From Chionoecetes opilio (taxonomy: Eukaryota; Arthropoda; Malacostraca; Decapoda; Majidae), in assembly GCA_016584305.1 (NCBI GenBank), contig JACEEZ010020444.1:94501-158500 (forward strand): a stretch of 64,000 bases of DNA, in the 5' to 3' direction. The notes under the pieces were generated by a model. That model did no database searches. It was not told where the DNA came from and was given only the letters and a program-made list of their open reading frames with translations. The translations under genes and the position numbers were made by a program. This document shows, piece by piece, positions 34,793-44,142 of the stretch (within the stretch, counting starts at the first letter, position 1; each line of letters opens with the position of its first letter).

Positions 34793-34885
34793 ATATTGAC
34801 AAAAAAAGCATTTGCAAAAGAACATTGAGGAAGAATATTCTTCCTAAATGTTCTTTTGAGAAAACTTTTTTTGTATGACTGAATA
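34793..34885. other. Near-perfect 90-bp palindrome
   Basis: The two arms meet at AAGAATATTCTT (centre about 34836). They pair through AAAAGAACATT(G/T)AGG, and then with small bulges through CAAAAAAAG. The loop is essentially absent. It could be a tiny foldback element or a hairpin RNA locus. Nothing nearby decides which. Confidence 0.6.
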
Positions 34886-35544
34886 TCACTTAGATAGTCT
34901 AATATTATATTTCCCTCCATAGACCTAAGATTGACTCTGGAAAGTGCTCAACTTTCTAAAATGTATGTGGTGCCCACAGCGTCCCACCCCCCCGTTACGT
35001 ACAGACCCTCCAAACTTTTGTTTTGGCCCCCCCCCCCCCCACAATTACCTTGGCCCAAAATTGGCCCCCCAGTTTTTTAGTGCTAGAATCGCCACTGCTA
35101 TAGCCTACTCGAGTTTGCTGCGACGTAGGCCCTACGTCGCGCGTGCCACTTCGTTAGGAAATTATCTGATGTATATAAGCTCCTTATAAAATAGTACCAG
35201 AAATTCAGCATTTTCCTGAAAGACATACCAAATGTACTTGGCGCACCCAAAAGTACCAAATCTGGTACGTTAGTACCAGCTTTGGCATCCCTGCTGTTAC
35301 CTGTGTTAAAGCAAACCTGAGCCTGTTGTTAAGGCATCCTGTGTTTACATCGTCACCACCACCACCTACCTACGACCGCAAGTAATTCACACTGCGTGCT
35401 TTTCTTTCTCTTAGGACATAATCAATGCCCTGTTGTTGGTGTGTAGTGAATTACTTGGTATTCTAGTAAACAAACCACGGGTGACAGTACGTATATATAG
35501 GCAAGTCATCCTACTGGTGTGGGTCGTGTCCTGGGTAGCCTACC
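34886..35544. other. Unassigned DNA
   Basis: No gene was recognised. A C-homopolymer of about 13 lies at 35028-35040. Confidence 0.4.
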
Positions 35545-35861
35545 TTGAACTGTCGCCGATAGGAATTCTCGCCGACGTCTGCGGGTGTTTCACGTCAATG
35601 ATTGTTCCTATTTTCGGAAAATCTTAAGAACAAGGGCTCCACGCTAAGCTGACCCAAATGTTGGCTCTACGTATTGTACTTGCTGTCCTTACACATCTGT
35701 TTAGATTTTAATGAGTGCCGATCCTTACTTTGCCTACATGGCCGATATTAAATTTCAGGTTCAGTACCCCCCCCCGTTAGGTTAGAGTAGGTTAGGTTAG
35801 GGCAGGGCAGGTTAGGTTAGGTTAGTGCACAGCACGGGGGGGTCGAGGAAGGGTGCTAGGT
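35545..35861. repeat. Dispersed GCCGA repeat with TTAGG-type array
   Basis: GAACTGTCGCCGATAGGAA at 35548 matches the complement of 14790-14811, followed by the same GCCGACGTC and TTGTTCCTATTTTCGG words. At 35780-35830 there are about six TTAGG/GTTAG pentamers. Together they match the structure of 14332-14811 and 47490-47805. Confidence 0.55.
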
Positions 35862-35874
35862 TAGGTCTAGCTGG

Positions 35875-36170
35875 GTGATAATGGGCGACATGAATGGTCA
35901 TATCGGCCTGATGGAAGAAAGAGTTAACAGGAACCGAGAGTTGTTATTAGATTTTGCTGAAAGGTCGGGCTGTAGAATAAAGAATTGGGAGTTAGAAAAC
36001 CCAACAACATGGAGAGATAGAAACAACGAGTCGGCGATAGATTATATACTCGTCAATGAGTCTGTAAATAGACAAGGATGCAGGATTTGGAAAAATGAGG
36101 ATGTAGATATATCAGATCATAGCATGATAGGGATCACGTGTGGCAAACACAGGGAGGAAAATAAAGCTAA
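35875..36170 (+). pseudogene. LINE endonuclease (APE type), C-terminal part
   Basis: About 98 codons carry hallmark motifs of the endonuclease/exonuclease/phosphatase fold: GDMNGHIG (Asp and Asn of the active site), SAIDYILVNE and SDHSMIG with the catalytic Asp-His pair. This domain nicks target DNA for reverse transcription. The upstream half is missing. The frame runs into the Gypsy LTR at 36171 and then meets a false stop. Without the insertion the frame continues at 44143. Confidence 0.85.
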
Positions 36171-37184
36171 TGTAGTGGTCATTTTGTCCATCTGTACCTT
36201 TGTTACCATTATGTAGTGCCCACCTTGGGAGTGTACTCTACAGTCCTGGTTACTCCGCTGCCACCACCCACATTAAGTGGGAAAAAATATATGAATGAAC
36301 AAAAATAAAAGATTTAAGAAAATATGTAAGGACTGGTTGGAAACTGAATGAAAACGCATTAATATATTTCTAATTATAATATGTTTAACTCTTTACTGTC
36401 TCACTTGGTAATTATTATACATTCACAAGTTATCTTAATATTAAGTCTTCCTTCCCTCCTAGCGATACGCACGCGAAATGCTCAAGTCGTTATCCTAATA
36501 TAGTTTACTATCTTTGGTAACTTCGGTTGCACTGTCACCACATTAACGATACGCACATGTAATGCTCAAGTCGTCATCCTAATCTAGTTTACTATCTCTG
36601 GTAACTTCAGTCGCACTGTTACCCCTTAACGATACGCACATGTAATGCTCAAGTCGTTATCCTAATATAATGTATACGTAGTCTATCCCACTTCCAACGT
36701 TTCCCTCTCACTTATTTTTCTATTTCCTTCTTTCTCCTTGTCCTCACTCGGCTGGCTGTGACATGTTGTAGTTGCCCCCTCTGCTAAATTTGTGAGCGCT
36801 TGGCCCCCTGGTCCGCCAACAGCATCCTACCTTGGGACCCTAAGTAATACACTTTATTAGTCCTGGTCAACAAAAGGAATCACCAGTAAGTCATGTCTAC
36901 ATCTCTAGTTAACAAATATTCCATAACATACCTTTACCAAGGGCGAGAATATCACCTCCCCACAGGCGACTTAACTCAATGAACGTCGAGCTGCTTCTAA
37001 AATTATCCTAACCTAGACTCCCCGTTCTCGCCTCGTTTCGCTACGTGTCTAATTACTACTGGCTTAAAATATAAGCCTAACCAGTGATTCAGGAATGAGG
37101 CGTGGAGGAAAATTCCTCGTTAGCTTATTGATACTTATGTGTTATTTCATCTCTTCCCCTATTAATGTAATTTCTCACGTTACA
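36171..37184 (-). repeat. 3' LTR of Gypsy element
   Basis: It is 1,014 bp with TG...CA borders, TGTAACG on the sense (minus) side and CCACTACA at the other. It contains three tandem copies of a roughly 84-bp unit (starting CGATACGCAC at about 36463, 36547 and 36630). Confidence 0.95.
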
Positions 37185-37187
37185 TAG

Positions 37188-37199
37188 CTTCTTCCCCCC
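37188..37199 (-). other. Polypurine tract
   Basis: On the minus strand GGGGGGAAGAAG lies three bases before the 3' LTR start. It is the expected primer for plus-strand synthesis. Confidence 0.75.
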
Positions 37200-37996
37200 A
37201 AAAAAAAATTTCCTTATGCCTCAGTCCTTCATCAAGCATCCTACCGGATATCTAACTAAAAATATAAAAAAATTATCATATACATCACACATAATTTCAT
37301 ATAAATTTTCTTAGGATCTTCTATCACTTACAAACAAATATTCTCATCCTGCATTTTCCAATTCTTCCAACAAATTTACAACAAAATGAGATAGTATGTA
37401 TTCTTAACTTATCACTTCCCTCACCAAGAGTAGATTTGACCAGTTTGGGGAATACTCACTTTAAATGTGATGACTCTACTACCTTGAAATGAGAACCTTC
37501 TCACTTCCTCTCTTATTTGTTATGGCCGAAACCCTATAGAGTCGCAACTGGACTCGTCCCTCTAGTCTGGAATGGTCAATTTCCATTTTTACCCCACTAA
37601 TCCTAGGCGTAGGTGCGTAGGGAGAAATCACGACTGGATCTACTCCATACCCTCAGTATCTTGGGATAAGGCTCACCTCCTGCTTGAGGCATACATACTC
37701 CTGCGTCTATCACCCATCGAGCAAAGCTCAGAGCCAAGCACATCCTCGGGTCTTACGACTACCTAGCGGGTTAGTGTTCAGTGCAAACTGTGTACACCTC
37801 TAAAGCAAAAATAAAATGTTTAAACCACTACAAGTCTGTCTAGGGGACCTTCCTCAAATCTCTCTTTCACTAGAGAAGTGGTGAACGTTAATCTCTTTCT
37901 CTCTAGAGGTTAACACTTATCGCCTGTCATCAACTTGTTTCTAAGTATCTCCTCACTGGTCTCCTCTCTCTAGGTGGGGTTGCTCAAGTTCTTCTT

Positions 37997-38524
37997 CTAC
38001 ACTACTATCTCTGCTGGTTCCAACAGCCAGCCATCTTGTCCTACATATCGCTTAATTTGCTCGGCCGCGCGCTGTACATGTTTGCCGTCAAATATATTTT
38101 CTAATACATATGAACCTCCATCTCTCAATACTTCCACCACTTTGTATGGTCCCAACCACTTAACTGAAAGTTTTCTATTGGTGCCCGTCTCAAAACGTTC
38201 TCTTTTTACCCACGCCAATTCGTCTTTTTCCAACCTTTCATTTTTCCTTTTCACATTAGCTTTCTCCCGCCATTTTCTACCTCTCTCCAAATTTGTTCTT
38301 TTGATTATTTCGTGTGCCACTGTTTTCGTTTCATCCTCTGAGTCAATTTGTGGTAATTTCACACTAATCAACCTTGGAGCGTATCGGGAAAAAAAAGCAT
38401 AGAAAGGTTGGGTACCCATTGTTTCATGCACTGCACTATTTAATACTCTTTGAGTTTCTAAGAGATAATTGGGCCACCTATGAGGATAACCCTTGCATAG
38501 GTTTGAGAGAATTGTTTTCATTGT
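37997..38524 (-). pseudogene. Integrase C-terminal part after the nonsense codon
   Basis: It continues the pol frame directly after the TGA at 38525-38527. It reads LETQRVLNSAVHETMGTQP, a standard integrase continuation, and KWLGPYKVVEVLRDG, the GPY/F module of Ty3/Gypsy integrases. The stop is at 37997. As assembled this part would not be translated with the rest. Confidence 0.9.
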
Positions 38525-40987
38525 TCAGTGCATCCTTTCTGAGATACTATTACCTTGTGGATGGTAAGGCATGGTGTATCCTAATTGTATCTCACATGAG
38601 TCACACAACTCTTTGAATTGTTGTGACGTAAACTCCTTAGCATTATCCAATAACAAGGTATGTGGTGCTCCAAATAAACTGACATATTCCCTAAAATTCT
38701 TACATACTTCGTCGGTCATCCTAGTCCTTAATTTATAAAAGGTAGTAAACCTGCTATAATGATCTATTATGGTTAATACATAGCGGTATCCGTGGGCTCC
38801 CGTTCCCATGTCTGTTATGTCTATGCTTATCCTCTCTAGAGGTTTACTTACTGATGGTATTTCTTGCCATTGTTGTTGGAGTCCACGACTACCCTTATGC
38901 TGTTGGCATGTCAAACAGTTCCTCACATATTCTCTCACATCCGTTTTCAGGTTGGGCCAATAAAAATAGCCTTCTGCTTTGCTTATTGATTTCCTCTGCC
39001 CTAAATGACCCGATTCCTTATTGTGAATTAATTCCAAAGCCGCTCGCTTCAGTTCACTAGGTAAAACCAATAAATAGTGTATACTGTTATCGAACTGTGG
39101 TTTAGTTAAATATAAAATTCCTCCTTCTATTACGAATTGATCTAAAGTATTTCTGGGGTATTTAGATCTGGGTATTCTGCCTCCTTCTAGATACTCTATC
39201 ATTTCTCTCCATCTACGGTCCTCTCGTTGCATTTCCTTTACTTCTTCTTTAGTTTTTTCTAACCACCTCTCTTCTACTTGACATCGAATGATTCTTACTG
39301 GTCTACTAAGTTGGTCTGCTACAGTGTTCTTTTTCCCTGCTTTATACTCTATCTGATACCTATAGTCTCTCATCTCTAGGATCCATCTGTTCATCCTAGG
39401 TGACTTGGTTCGTTGTTTAAAGACTGACACTAACGGTTGGTGGTCTGTTCTGATGATCACCTTGGTTCCCCACAGGAAATGATGAAACTGTCTGCAAGCT
39501 AAAACTATTCCCAAGGCTTCCCTATCTGTTGCTGAGTATCGCGTCTCAACTGGTTTTAATTTCTTTGAAAAATAAGAGATTACTTGGGCTTTGCCCTCAT
39601 CACTATACTGCATCAGTACTGCTCCTACGTGAGTTTGGCTAGCATCGGTATCCAACTCAAATGGTTTATTAATGTTGGCCTTAGTTAAGATGGGAGCACT
39701 AGTCAGTTTATCCTTTAATATCTGAAATGCTTGCTGGCTTTCCTCTGACCATTTGAATGGGTTATCTTTCTTGGTCAAATTAGTGATAGGCACTGCTATC
39801 TTAGCGAATCCTTCTATGTACTTCCTATAGAAACCTACCATACCTAGAAATCTTCTGGTTTCCTTGACATTAGTTGGGGGTTTCATTTTATCTACGGCTG
39901 CCATATTGTCTGGGTAGGGTTGGTAACCTTCCTTGTTCACTAAGTGTCCAAGAAAATTAACTTTTCTTTGTCCTATTTTACATTTGGTCAGATTTAATTT
40001 GACTCCAAATCTAGTCAGATGTCCAAATAATGTATCGATCCTTTCCAATAATTTCTCGTAACTGGGTGCCATCAGGATTATGTCATCCAGATAATTTTTA
40101 AGCCAATTTTCTTTCAGTAAAGGAGTTAAGATCTGGGCTAATTTGCGAGAGAAAATTGCTGCACTGCAATTTAATCCAAAGGGAAGTCTTTTGAATCTAT
40201 ATAAGGATATCCCTTCACTGAAAGTTGTTGGATCTTTACTACTTTCATCTAACAGTACTTGATAATACGCATCTTTCATATCTAGGGTGGCATAGTATTC
40301 ATAGCCCGCTACCGATTCTACTAACTCTTCCAATTTAGGTAGGGGGTGTATATCAGTGGCTAAATGTTGATTCACCTTTCTATAGTCTAGACACATCCTT
40401 TTTTCCCCATTCGGCTTGTTAACCAGTACTATAGGACTTAACCACGCAGCTGTGGAATTTTCTATTATGTCCTTCTCTTCCATTTCTCTCAACATTTTAG
40501 CTATTAGTTCTTTAGCTTTCTCCGGATACCTATATGTAACTCCTTTACATGGTTTTGGATCTAACACCTGAATATGAGCGGGTTCAGTTTTCATGGTGCC
40601 TAGTTCTCCTGCATCTAAGATAAATAGTTCATGGTGCTCTTTTATCAAGGCGAAAAGATGATGCCTCTCCTGTTCACTTAAGTGTTTCCAGTCTCCTTTT
40701 TCTAGAATTGCCTGTATTCGCTCCGGTCGAGTACCATTACCCTCGCTACCATCACTATCGGGTAACATTGCGTTACTCATCCTAGTGGTGAGACAACGTG
40801 TTTCGGCCGTAACTTGCTGTTCTTGAATTTCTTCTGAGTTTACTACTCTATATTTAGCTAAAATTGTACCAGGACGTAACTTCAGCTGTCCACTACTGTT
40901 ATTAATTATTGGTAGAAAGATACTTGTTTTTTTGTGTCCACCAAGAGAGCGGTTCCCTCTACCTCGTCCACTGACAATTCTAACCAT
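38525..40987 (-). CDS. pol: Gypsy Pol: reverse transcriptase, RNase H, integrase
   Basis: This is an 820-codon frame. RT motifs are LDMKDAYYQVLL, FKRLPFGLNCSAAIF and the catalytic NYLDDIILM. RNase H motifs are ELDTDASQTHVGAVL, ATDREALG and IIRTDHQPLV. Integrase has the HHCC zinc region (HNKESGHLG, CLTCQQ) and the DDE core: Asp in ISIDITDMG, Asp in LLLDNAKEF and Glu in NSISERMH. The frame then hits TGA; related integrases have Arg there, so a CGA to TGA change is likely. The frame overlaps the protease ORF by about 80 bases in the -1 register. No start codon is expected, because it would be made as part of Gag-Pol. Confidence 0.95.
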   Translation of the reverse strand: MVRIVSGRGRGNRSLGGHKKTSIFLPIINNSSGQLKLRPGTILAKYRVVNSEEIQEQQVTAETRCLTTRMSNAMLPDSDGSEGNGTRPERIQAILEKGDWKHLSEQERHHLFALIKEHHELFILDAGELGTMKTEPAHIQVLDPKPCKGVTYRYPEKAKELIAKMLREMEEKDIIENSTAAWLSPIVLVNKPNGEKRMCLDYRKVNQHLATDIHPLPKLEELVESVAGYEYYATLDMKDAYYQVLLDESSKDPTTFSEGISLYRFKRLPFGLNCSAAIFSRKLAQILTPLLKENWLKNYLDDIILMAPSYEKLLERIDTLFGHLTRFGVKLNLTKCKIGQRKVNFLGHLVNKEGYQPYPDNMAAVDKMKPPTNVKETRRFLGMVGFYRKYIEGFAKIAVPITNLTKKDNPFKWSEESQQAFQILKDKLTSAPILTKANINKPFELDTDASQTHVGAVLMQYSDEGKAQVISYFSKKLKPVETRYSATDREALGIVLACRQFHHFLWGTKVIIRTDHQPLVSVFKQRTKSPRMNRWILEMRDYRYQIEYKAGKKNTVADQLSRPVRIIRCQVEERWLEKTKEEVKEMQREDRRWREMIEYLEGGRIPRSKYPRNTLDQFVIEGGILYLTKPQFDNSIHYLLVLPSELKRAALELIHNKESGHLGQRKSISKAEGYFYWPNLKTDVREYVRNCLTCQQHKGSRGLQQQWQEIPSVSKPLERISIDITDMGTGAHGYRYVLTIIDHYSRFTTFYKLRTRMTDEVCKNFREYVSLFGAPHTLLLDNAKEFTSQQFKELCDSCEIQLGYTMPYHPQGNSISERMH

Positions 40988-41487
40988 TGAGTTCTTTCTG
41001 GTTTTATGGTCACACTTTGTTGTATCCTTATATGACAGCTTGATTTATGCACCTCCTCTTCGCACTTTTCACTCTTAACTGCTCTGATGGTACCGTATCG
41101 GTGTTTAACAAAATTTAAGGGATAAGTTAGGTTAGCCCACATGACTTTCTTTTGTTTGTAATTGATAGTTATTTCTTCTAGTCCTATTACGTTCATCCCT
41201 ATCAGGGCTTGGGTGGATAAATACTGATCTGGAACAGCTAACATCAACACTTCTATTGTTCTATCTATTCCTAAGGGTATTTTTACTCTTACTTGACCTA
41301 AGATTCTCAACTCCTTGCCCGTTATACCGGTTAAACTAGGGATGTTACTGTGGGTTCTTATTTTAAGTTGTAAATCTAAAGCTGCACTCTTTTTTATAAG
41401 TGAATATTCGCTTCCTGTGTCTAATAAAACTTCCATGACGTGATCATTAATGGCTAAGGGGATTATTGGGGATTGATGTTTAACTAG
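40906..41487 (-). CDS. Gypsy aspartic protease region
   Basis: It is open from just after the gag TGA to 40906. It contains EVLLDTGSEYSLI, the retropepsin active site, and ALIGMNVIGLE, the second conserved segment, about 70 residues apart. It is in the same frame as gag, so a ribosome reading through the UGA at 41488-41490 would produce it. It leaves the frame near the seven-A run at 40927-40933 (sense strand), where pol begins in -1. Confidence 0.85.
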   Translation of the reverse strand, partial: LVKHQSPIIPLAINDHVMEVLLDTGSEYSLIKKSAALDLQLKIRTHSNIPSLTGITGKELRILGQVRVKIPLGIDRTIEVLMLAVPDQYLSTQALIGMNVIGLEEITINYKQKKVMWANLTYPLNFVKHRYGTIRAVKSEKCEEEVHKSSCHIRIQQSVTIKPERTQWLELSVDEVEGTALLVDTKKQVSFYQ

Positions 41488-42633
41488 TCATCTGGAGTTC
41501 ACTTTCCTCCCAGGACAACTTGAACTGCCTCTCCTACATCCTACTCTCCAACAATCGAAACAAGCATTGCTACTTGGCTTCCTTCGACAGTCTGCAATTG
41601 AGTGGTTGTTCATTCTACAGTAGGGGCAAAACGTCTGGGAACTCTTTCTCCAATCTGAACTGGGTAGTTGCTGGTCGTTACCTACTACCAAATCTTGTAA
41701 TTCTCTCCCCATTCCTTCCATCTGTGCTTGCAGTTTTCTTACCTCTGACTGACTAGCTGACAGTCCCAGTGACTGTTCCTGTTTATTGGGAGGACTACTC
41801 TGGGAAGCGGGTGTTATTTCTGATAACTGCCGGGGCTGGTTTACCGCGTATCCTATGGTCTCTCTTCCGATAATGATGGCCCTCTCGGTCTCCACTCTCT
41901 CTATGAATTTTTTCAACGGGATTTGTTCATCCATAAAAAGCTCTAATTTCTCTTTACTGTGGTTTGGTAATCCTCTTAACAGTTTAGTTTTAATGATTTT
42001 ATCCCTACGGGGAATTTCTGGGTATTTTGACTTCGCTTCCAGTATGGCGTATTTGCATTTGAGTTTATTTGCAAAGTCTTGTGGATCTTCCATCCAGTCA
42101 TACTGGACTTCAGAAATACTGTTAAGGATTCTGTCGACATTATTGTCTGTTAGCTCATCGTATAACCAATAAGTTAGGGTGTTCCATGATCTAAAATCAT
42201 GCTGACCGAGGGCATTCTGTATCAATAAGGCTAATTGCGGATCTACTCTAGTCATAAGTATCCTCTTTCTCTCCTCCAAGTCCTCTGAACAACTTTCTAC
42301 CTGGGAAAGGAAAACTGTCAACCTTCCCTCTGCTTCGATACCTTGTAAATCCCCGAGGTTCAGTATTTGTATATCTCTCTGTTTTATTAATGATCTCATT
42401 GGTCTCCTAACTGCCTGCTCCTCCTCCTTATTTTTCAAAAATAACTCAACCGTTTCTTTCGTCTTTGCTACTTCTTGTTCTAGCTGACTCATCCACTTGA
42501 ATCGCTCGCATTGTTCGGGACGGGTTTCGCCTCTCTCGTGTGTTACTCCTTCCTCCTTCTTAACCTTACCAATTGCTTCCTTTTGGAGGAAATCCTCCAA
42601 ATCCTTTACTGAAAAACCCATTAAATCCTCCAT
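41488..42633 (-). CDS. gag: Gypsy Gag protein with CCHC zinc knuckle
   Basis: A 381-residue intact frame starts MEDLMGFSVKDLEDFLQKE. The N-terminus is helical and charged. The capsid-like middle (about residues 90-240) includes LNLGDLQGIEAEGRLTVFL. Residues about 343-356 form the zinc knuckle CPYCRMNNHSIADC (C-x2-C-x4-H-x4-C). A second Cys-rich stretch, CFDCWRVGC, follows. It ends ...NSR then TGA CTA. Gag should package the element RNA. Confidence 0.9.
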   Translation of the reverse strand: MEDLMGFSVKDLEDFLQKEAIGKVKKEEGVTHERGETRPEQCERFKWMSQLEQEVAKTKETVELFLKNKEEEQAVRRPMRSLIKQRDIQILNLGDLQGIEAEGRLTVFLSQVESCSEDLEERKRILMTRVDPQLALLIQNALGQHDFRSWNTLTYWLYDELTDNNVDRILNSISEVQYDWMEDPQDFANKLKCKYAILEAKSKYPEIPRRDKIIKTKLLRGLPNHSKEKLELFMDEQIPLKKFIERVETERAIIIGRETIGYAVNQPRQLSEITPASQSSPPNKQEQSLGLSASQSEVRKLQAQMEGMGRELQDLVVGNDQQLPSSDWRKSSQTFCPYCRMNNHSIADCRRKPSSNACFDCWRVGCRRGSSSCPGRKVNSR

Positions 42634-43111
42634 CTTAAAAAAATAATTTCCTTCCGTAAATAAAAAAAAAAATTATATTTCCCTGATTTTTCCAACTAGT
42701 GTTGGGCTTCCACGGTGGCTATTAAACCCACGACAACCCTCCGAAGTTGCTTACTTGCTGGGGGCGTCTTCCAAGCCTCAACACTGATTTACGCATTTTA
42801 TTACTATTTACGGTGGGTGACCCGGCCCTCCTAAAGCCTGCACTACCGCCCATGCCTGATAGTTGTGCGTGATTACGCGCTTCTCCCCTGTCATCCTGGC
42901 GCTCTATAAACTACTGTTATGTTAGGATCATCTTCCTCCACGGTCTGAGCGAACTAGTCTTAGTCACTAACGCTACTCTATACACCTATACTCTGTACAC
43001 ACCATACTGTACAGTATGTGATCACTGGGTAACTGGCACTTGAAAAAAAAAAAAAACTAACAAGGCGTTAGTCAGCACGTGGATACGCGGAAACCATCGA
43101 ATGGATCCAAA
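42634..43111 (-). other. Gypsy 5' leader
   Basis: About 480 bp lie between the PBS and the gag start. A 14-A run stands at about 43045. No ORF of note was seen. Confidence 0.6.
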
Positions 43112-43123
43112 CCGCTGTCACCA
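43112..43123 (-). other. Gypsy primer-binding site
   Basis: On the minus strand TGGTGACAGCGG starts three bases after the 5' LTR end, so it can pair with a tRNA 3' end. Confidence 0.75.
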
Positions 43124-43126
43124 TTA

Positions 43127-44138
43127 TGTAGTGGTCATTTTGTCCATCTGTACCTTTGTTACCATTATGTAGTGCCCACCTTGGGAGTGTTACTGTCCTG
43201 GTTACTCCGCTGCCACCACCCACATTAAGTGGGAAAAAATATATGAATGAACAAAAATAAAAGATTTAAGAAAATATGTAAGGACTGGTTGGAAACTGAA
43301 TGAAAACGCGTTAATATATTTCTAATTATAATATATTTAACTCTTTACTGTCTCACTTGGTAATTATTATACATTCACAAGTTATCTTAATATTAAGTCT
43401 TCCTTCCCTCCTAGCGATACGCACGCGAAATGCTCAAGTCGTTATCCTAATATAGTTTACTATCTTTGGTAACTTCGGTTGCACTGTCACCACATTAACG
43501 ATACGCACATGTAATGCTCAAGTCGTCATCCTAATCTAGTTTACTATCTCTGGTAACTTCAGTCGCACTGTTACCCCTTAAACGATACGCATGCGTAATG
43601 CTCAAGTCGTCATCCTAATATAATGTATACGTAGTCTATCCCACTTCCAACTGTTTCCCTCTCACTTATTTTTCTATTTCCTTCTTTCTCCTTTGTCCTC
43701 ACACGGCTGGCTGTGACATGTTGCAGTTGCCCCCTCTGCTAATTTGTGAGCGCTTGGCCCCCTGGTCTGCCAACAGCATCCTACCTTGGGACCCTAAGTA
43801 ATACACTTCATTAGTCCTGGTCAACAAAAGGAATCACCAGTAAGTCATGTCTACATCTCTAGTTAACAAATATTCCATAACATACCTTTACCAAGGGCGA
43901 GAATATCACCTCCCCACAGGCGACTTAACTCAATGAACGTCGAGCTGCTTCTAAAATTATCCTAACCTAGACTCCCCGTTCTCACCTCGTTTTGCTACGT
44001 GTCTAATTACTACTGGCTTAAAATATAAGCCTAACCAGTGATTCAGGAATGAGGCGTGGAGGAAAATTCCTCGTTAGCTTATTGATACTTATGTGTTATT
44101 TCATCTCTTCCCCTATTAATGTAATTTCTCGCGTTACA
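43127..44138 (-). repeat. 5' LTR of Gypsy element
   Basis: It is 1,012 bp with the same borders and the same three 84-bp internal units as the 3' LTR. About 15-20 differences were counted by eye. Confidence 0.95.
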
Positions 44139-44142
44139 CTAA

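Larger units (their letters stand above)
36167..44142 (-). mobile_element. Ty3/Gypsy LTR retrotransposon, nearly complete
   Basis: LTRs at 36171-37184 and 43127-44138 are about 98 percent identical by eye. The 4-bp target duplication CTAA is at 36167-36170 and 44139-44142. On the minus strand the order is 5' LTR, PBS, gag, protease, RT-RNase H, integrase, PPT and 3' LTR. No envelope gene was found between integrase and LTR (37205-37996). Defects: one in-frame TGA in integrase. The gag/protease stop and the protease/RT frame change may be genuine recoding signals. Confidence 0.95.

Noticed and set aside
37205..37996. Envelope gene between integrase and the 3' LTR
   Set aside because: The roughly 790-bp interval has no long minus-strand ORF, signal peptide or membrane segment.
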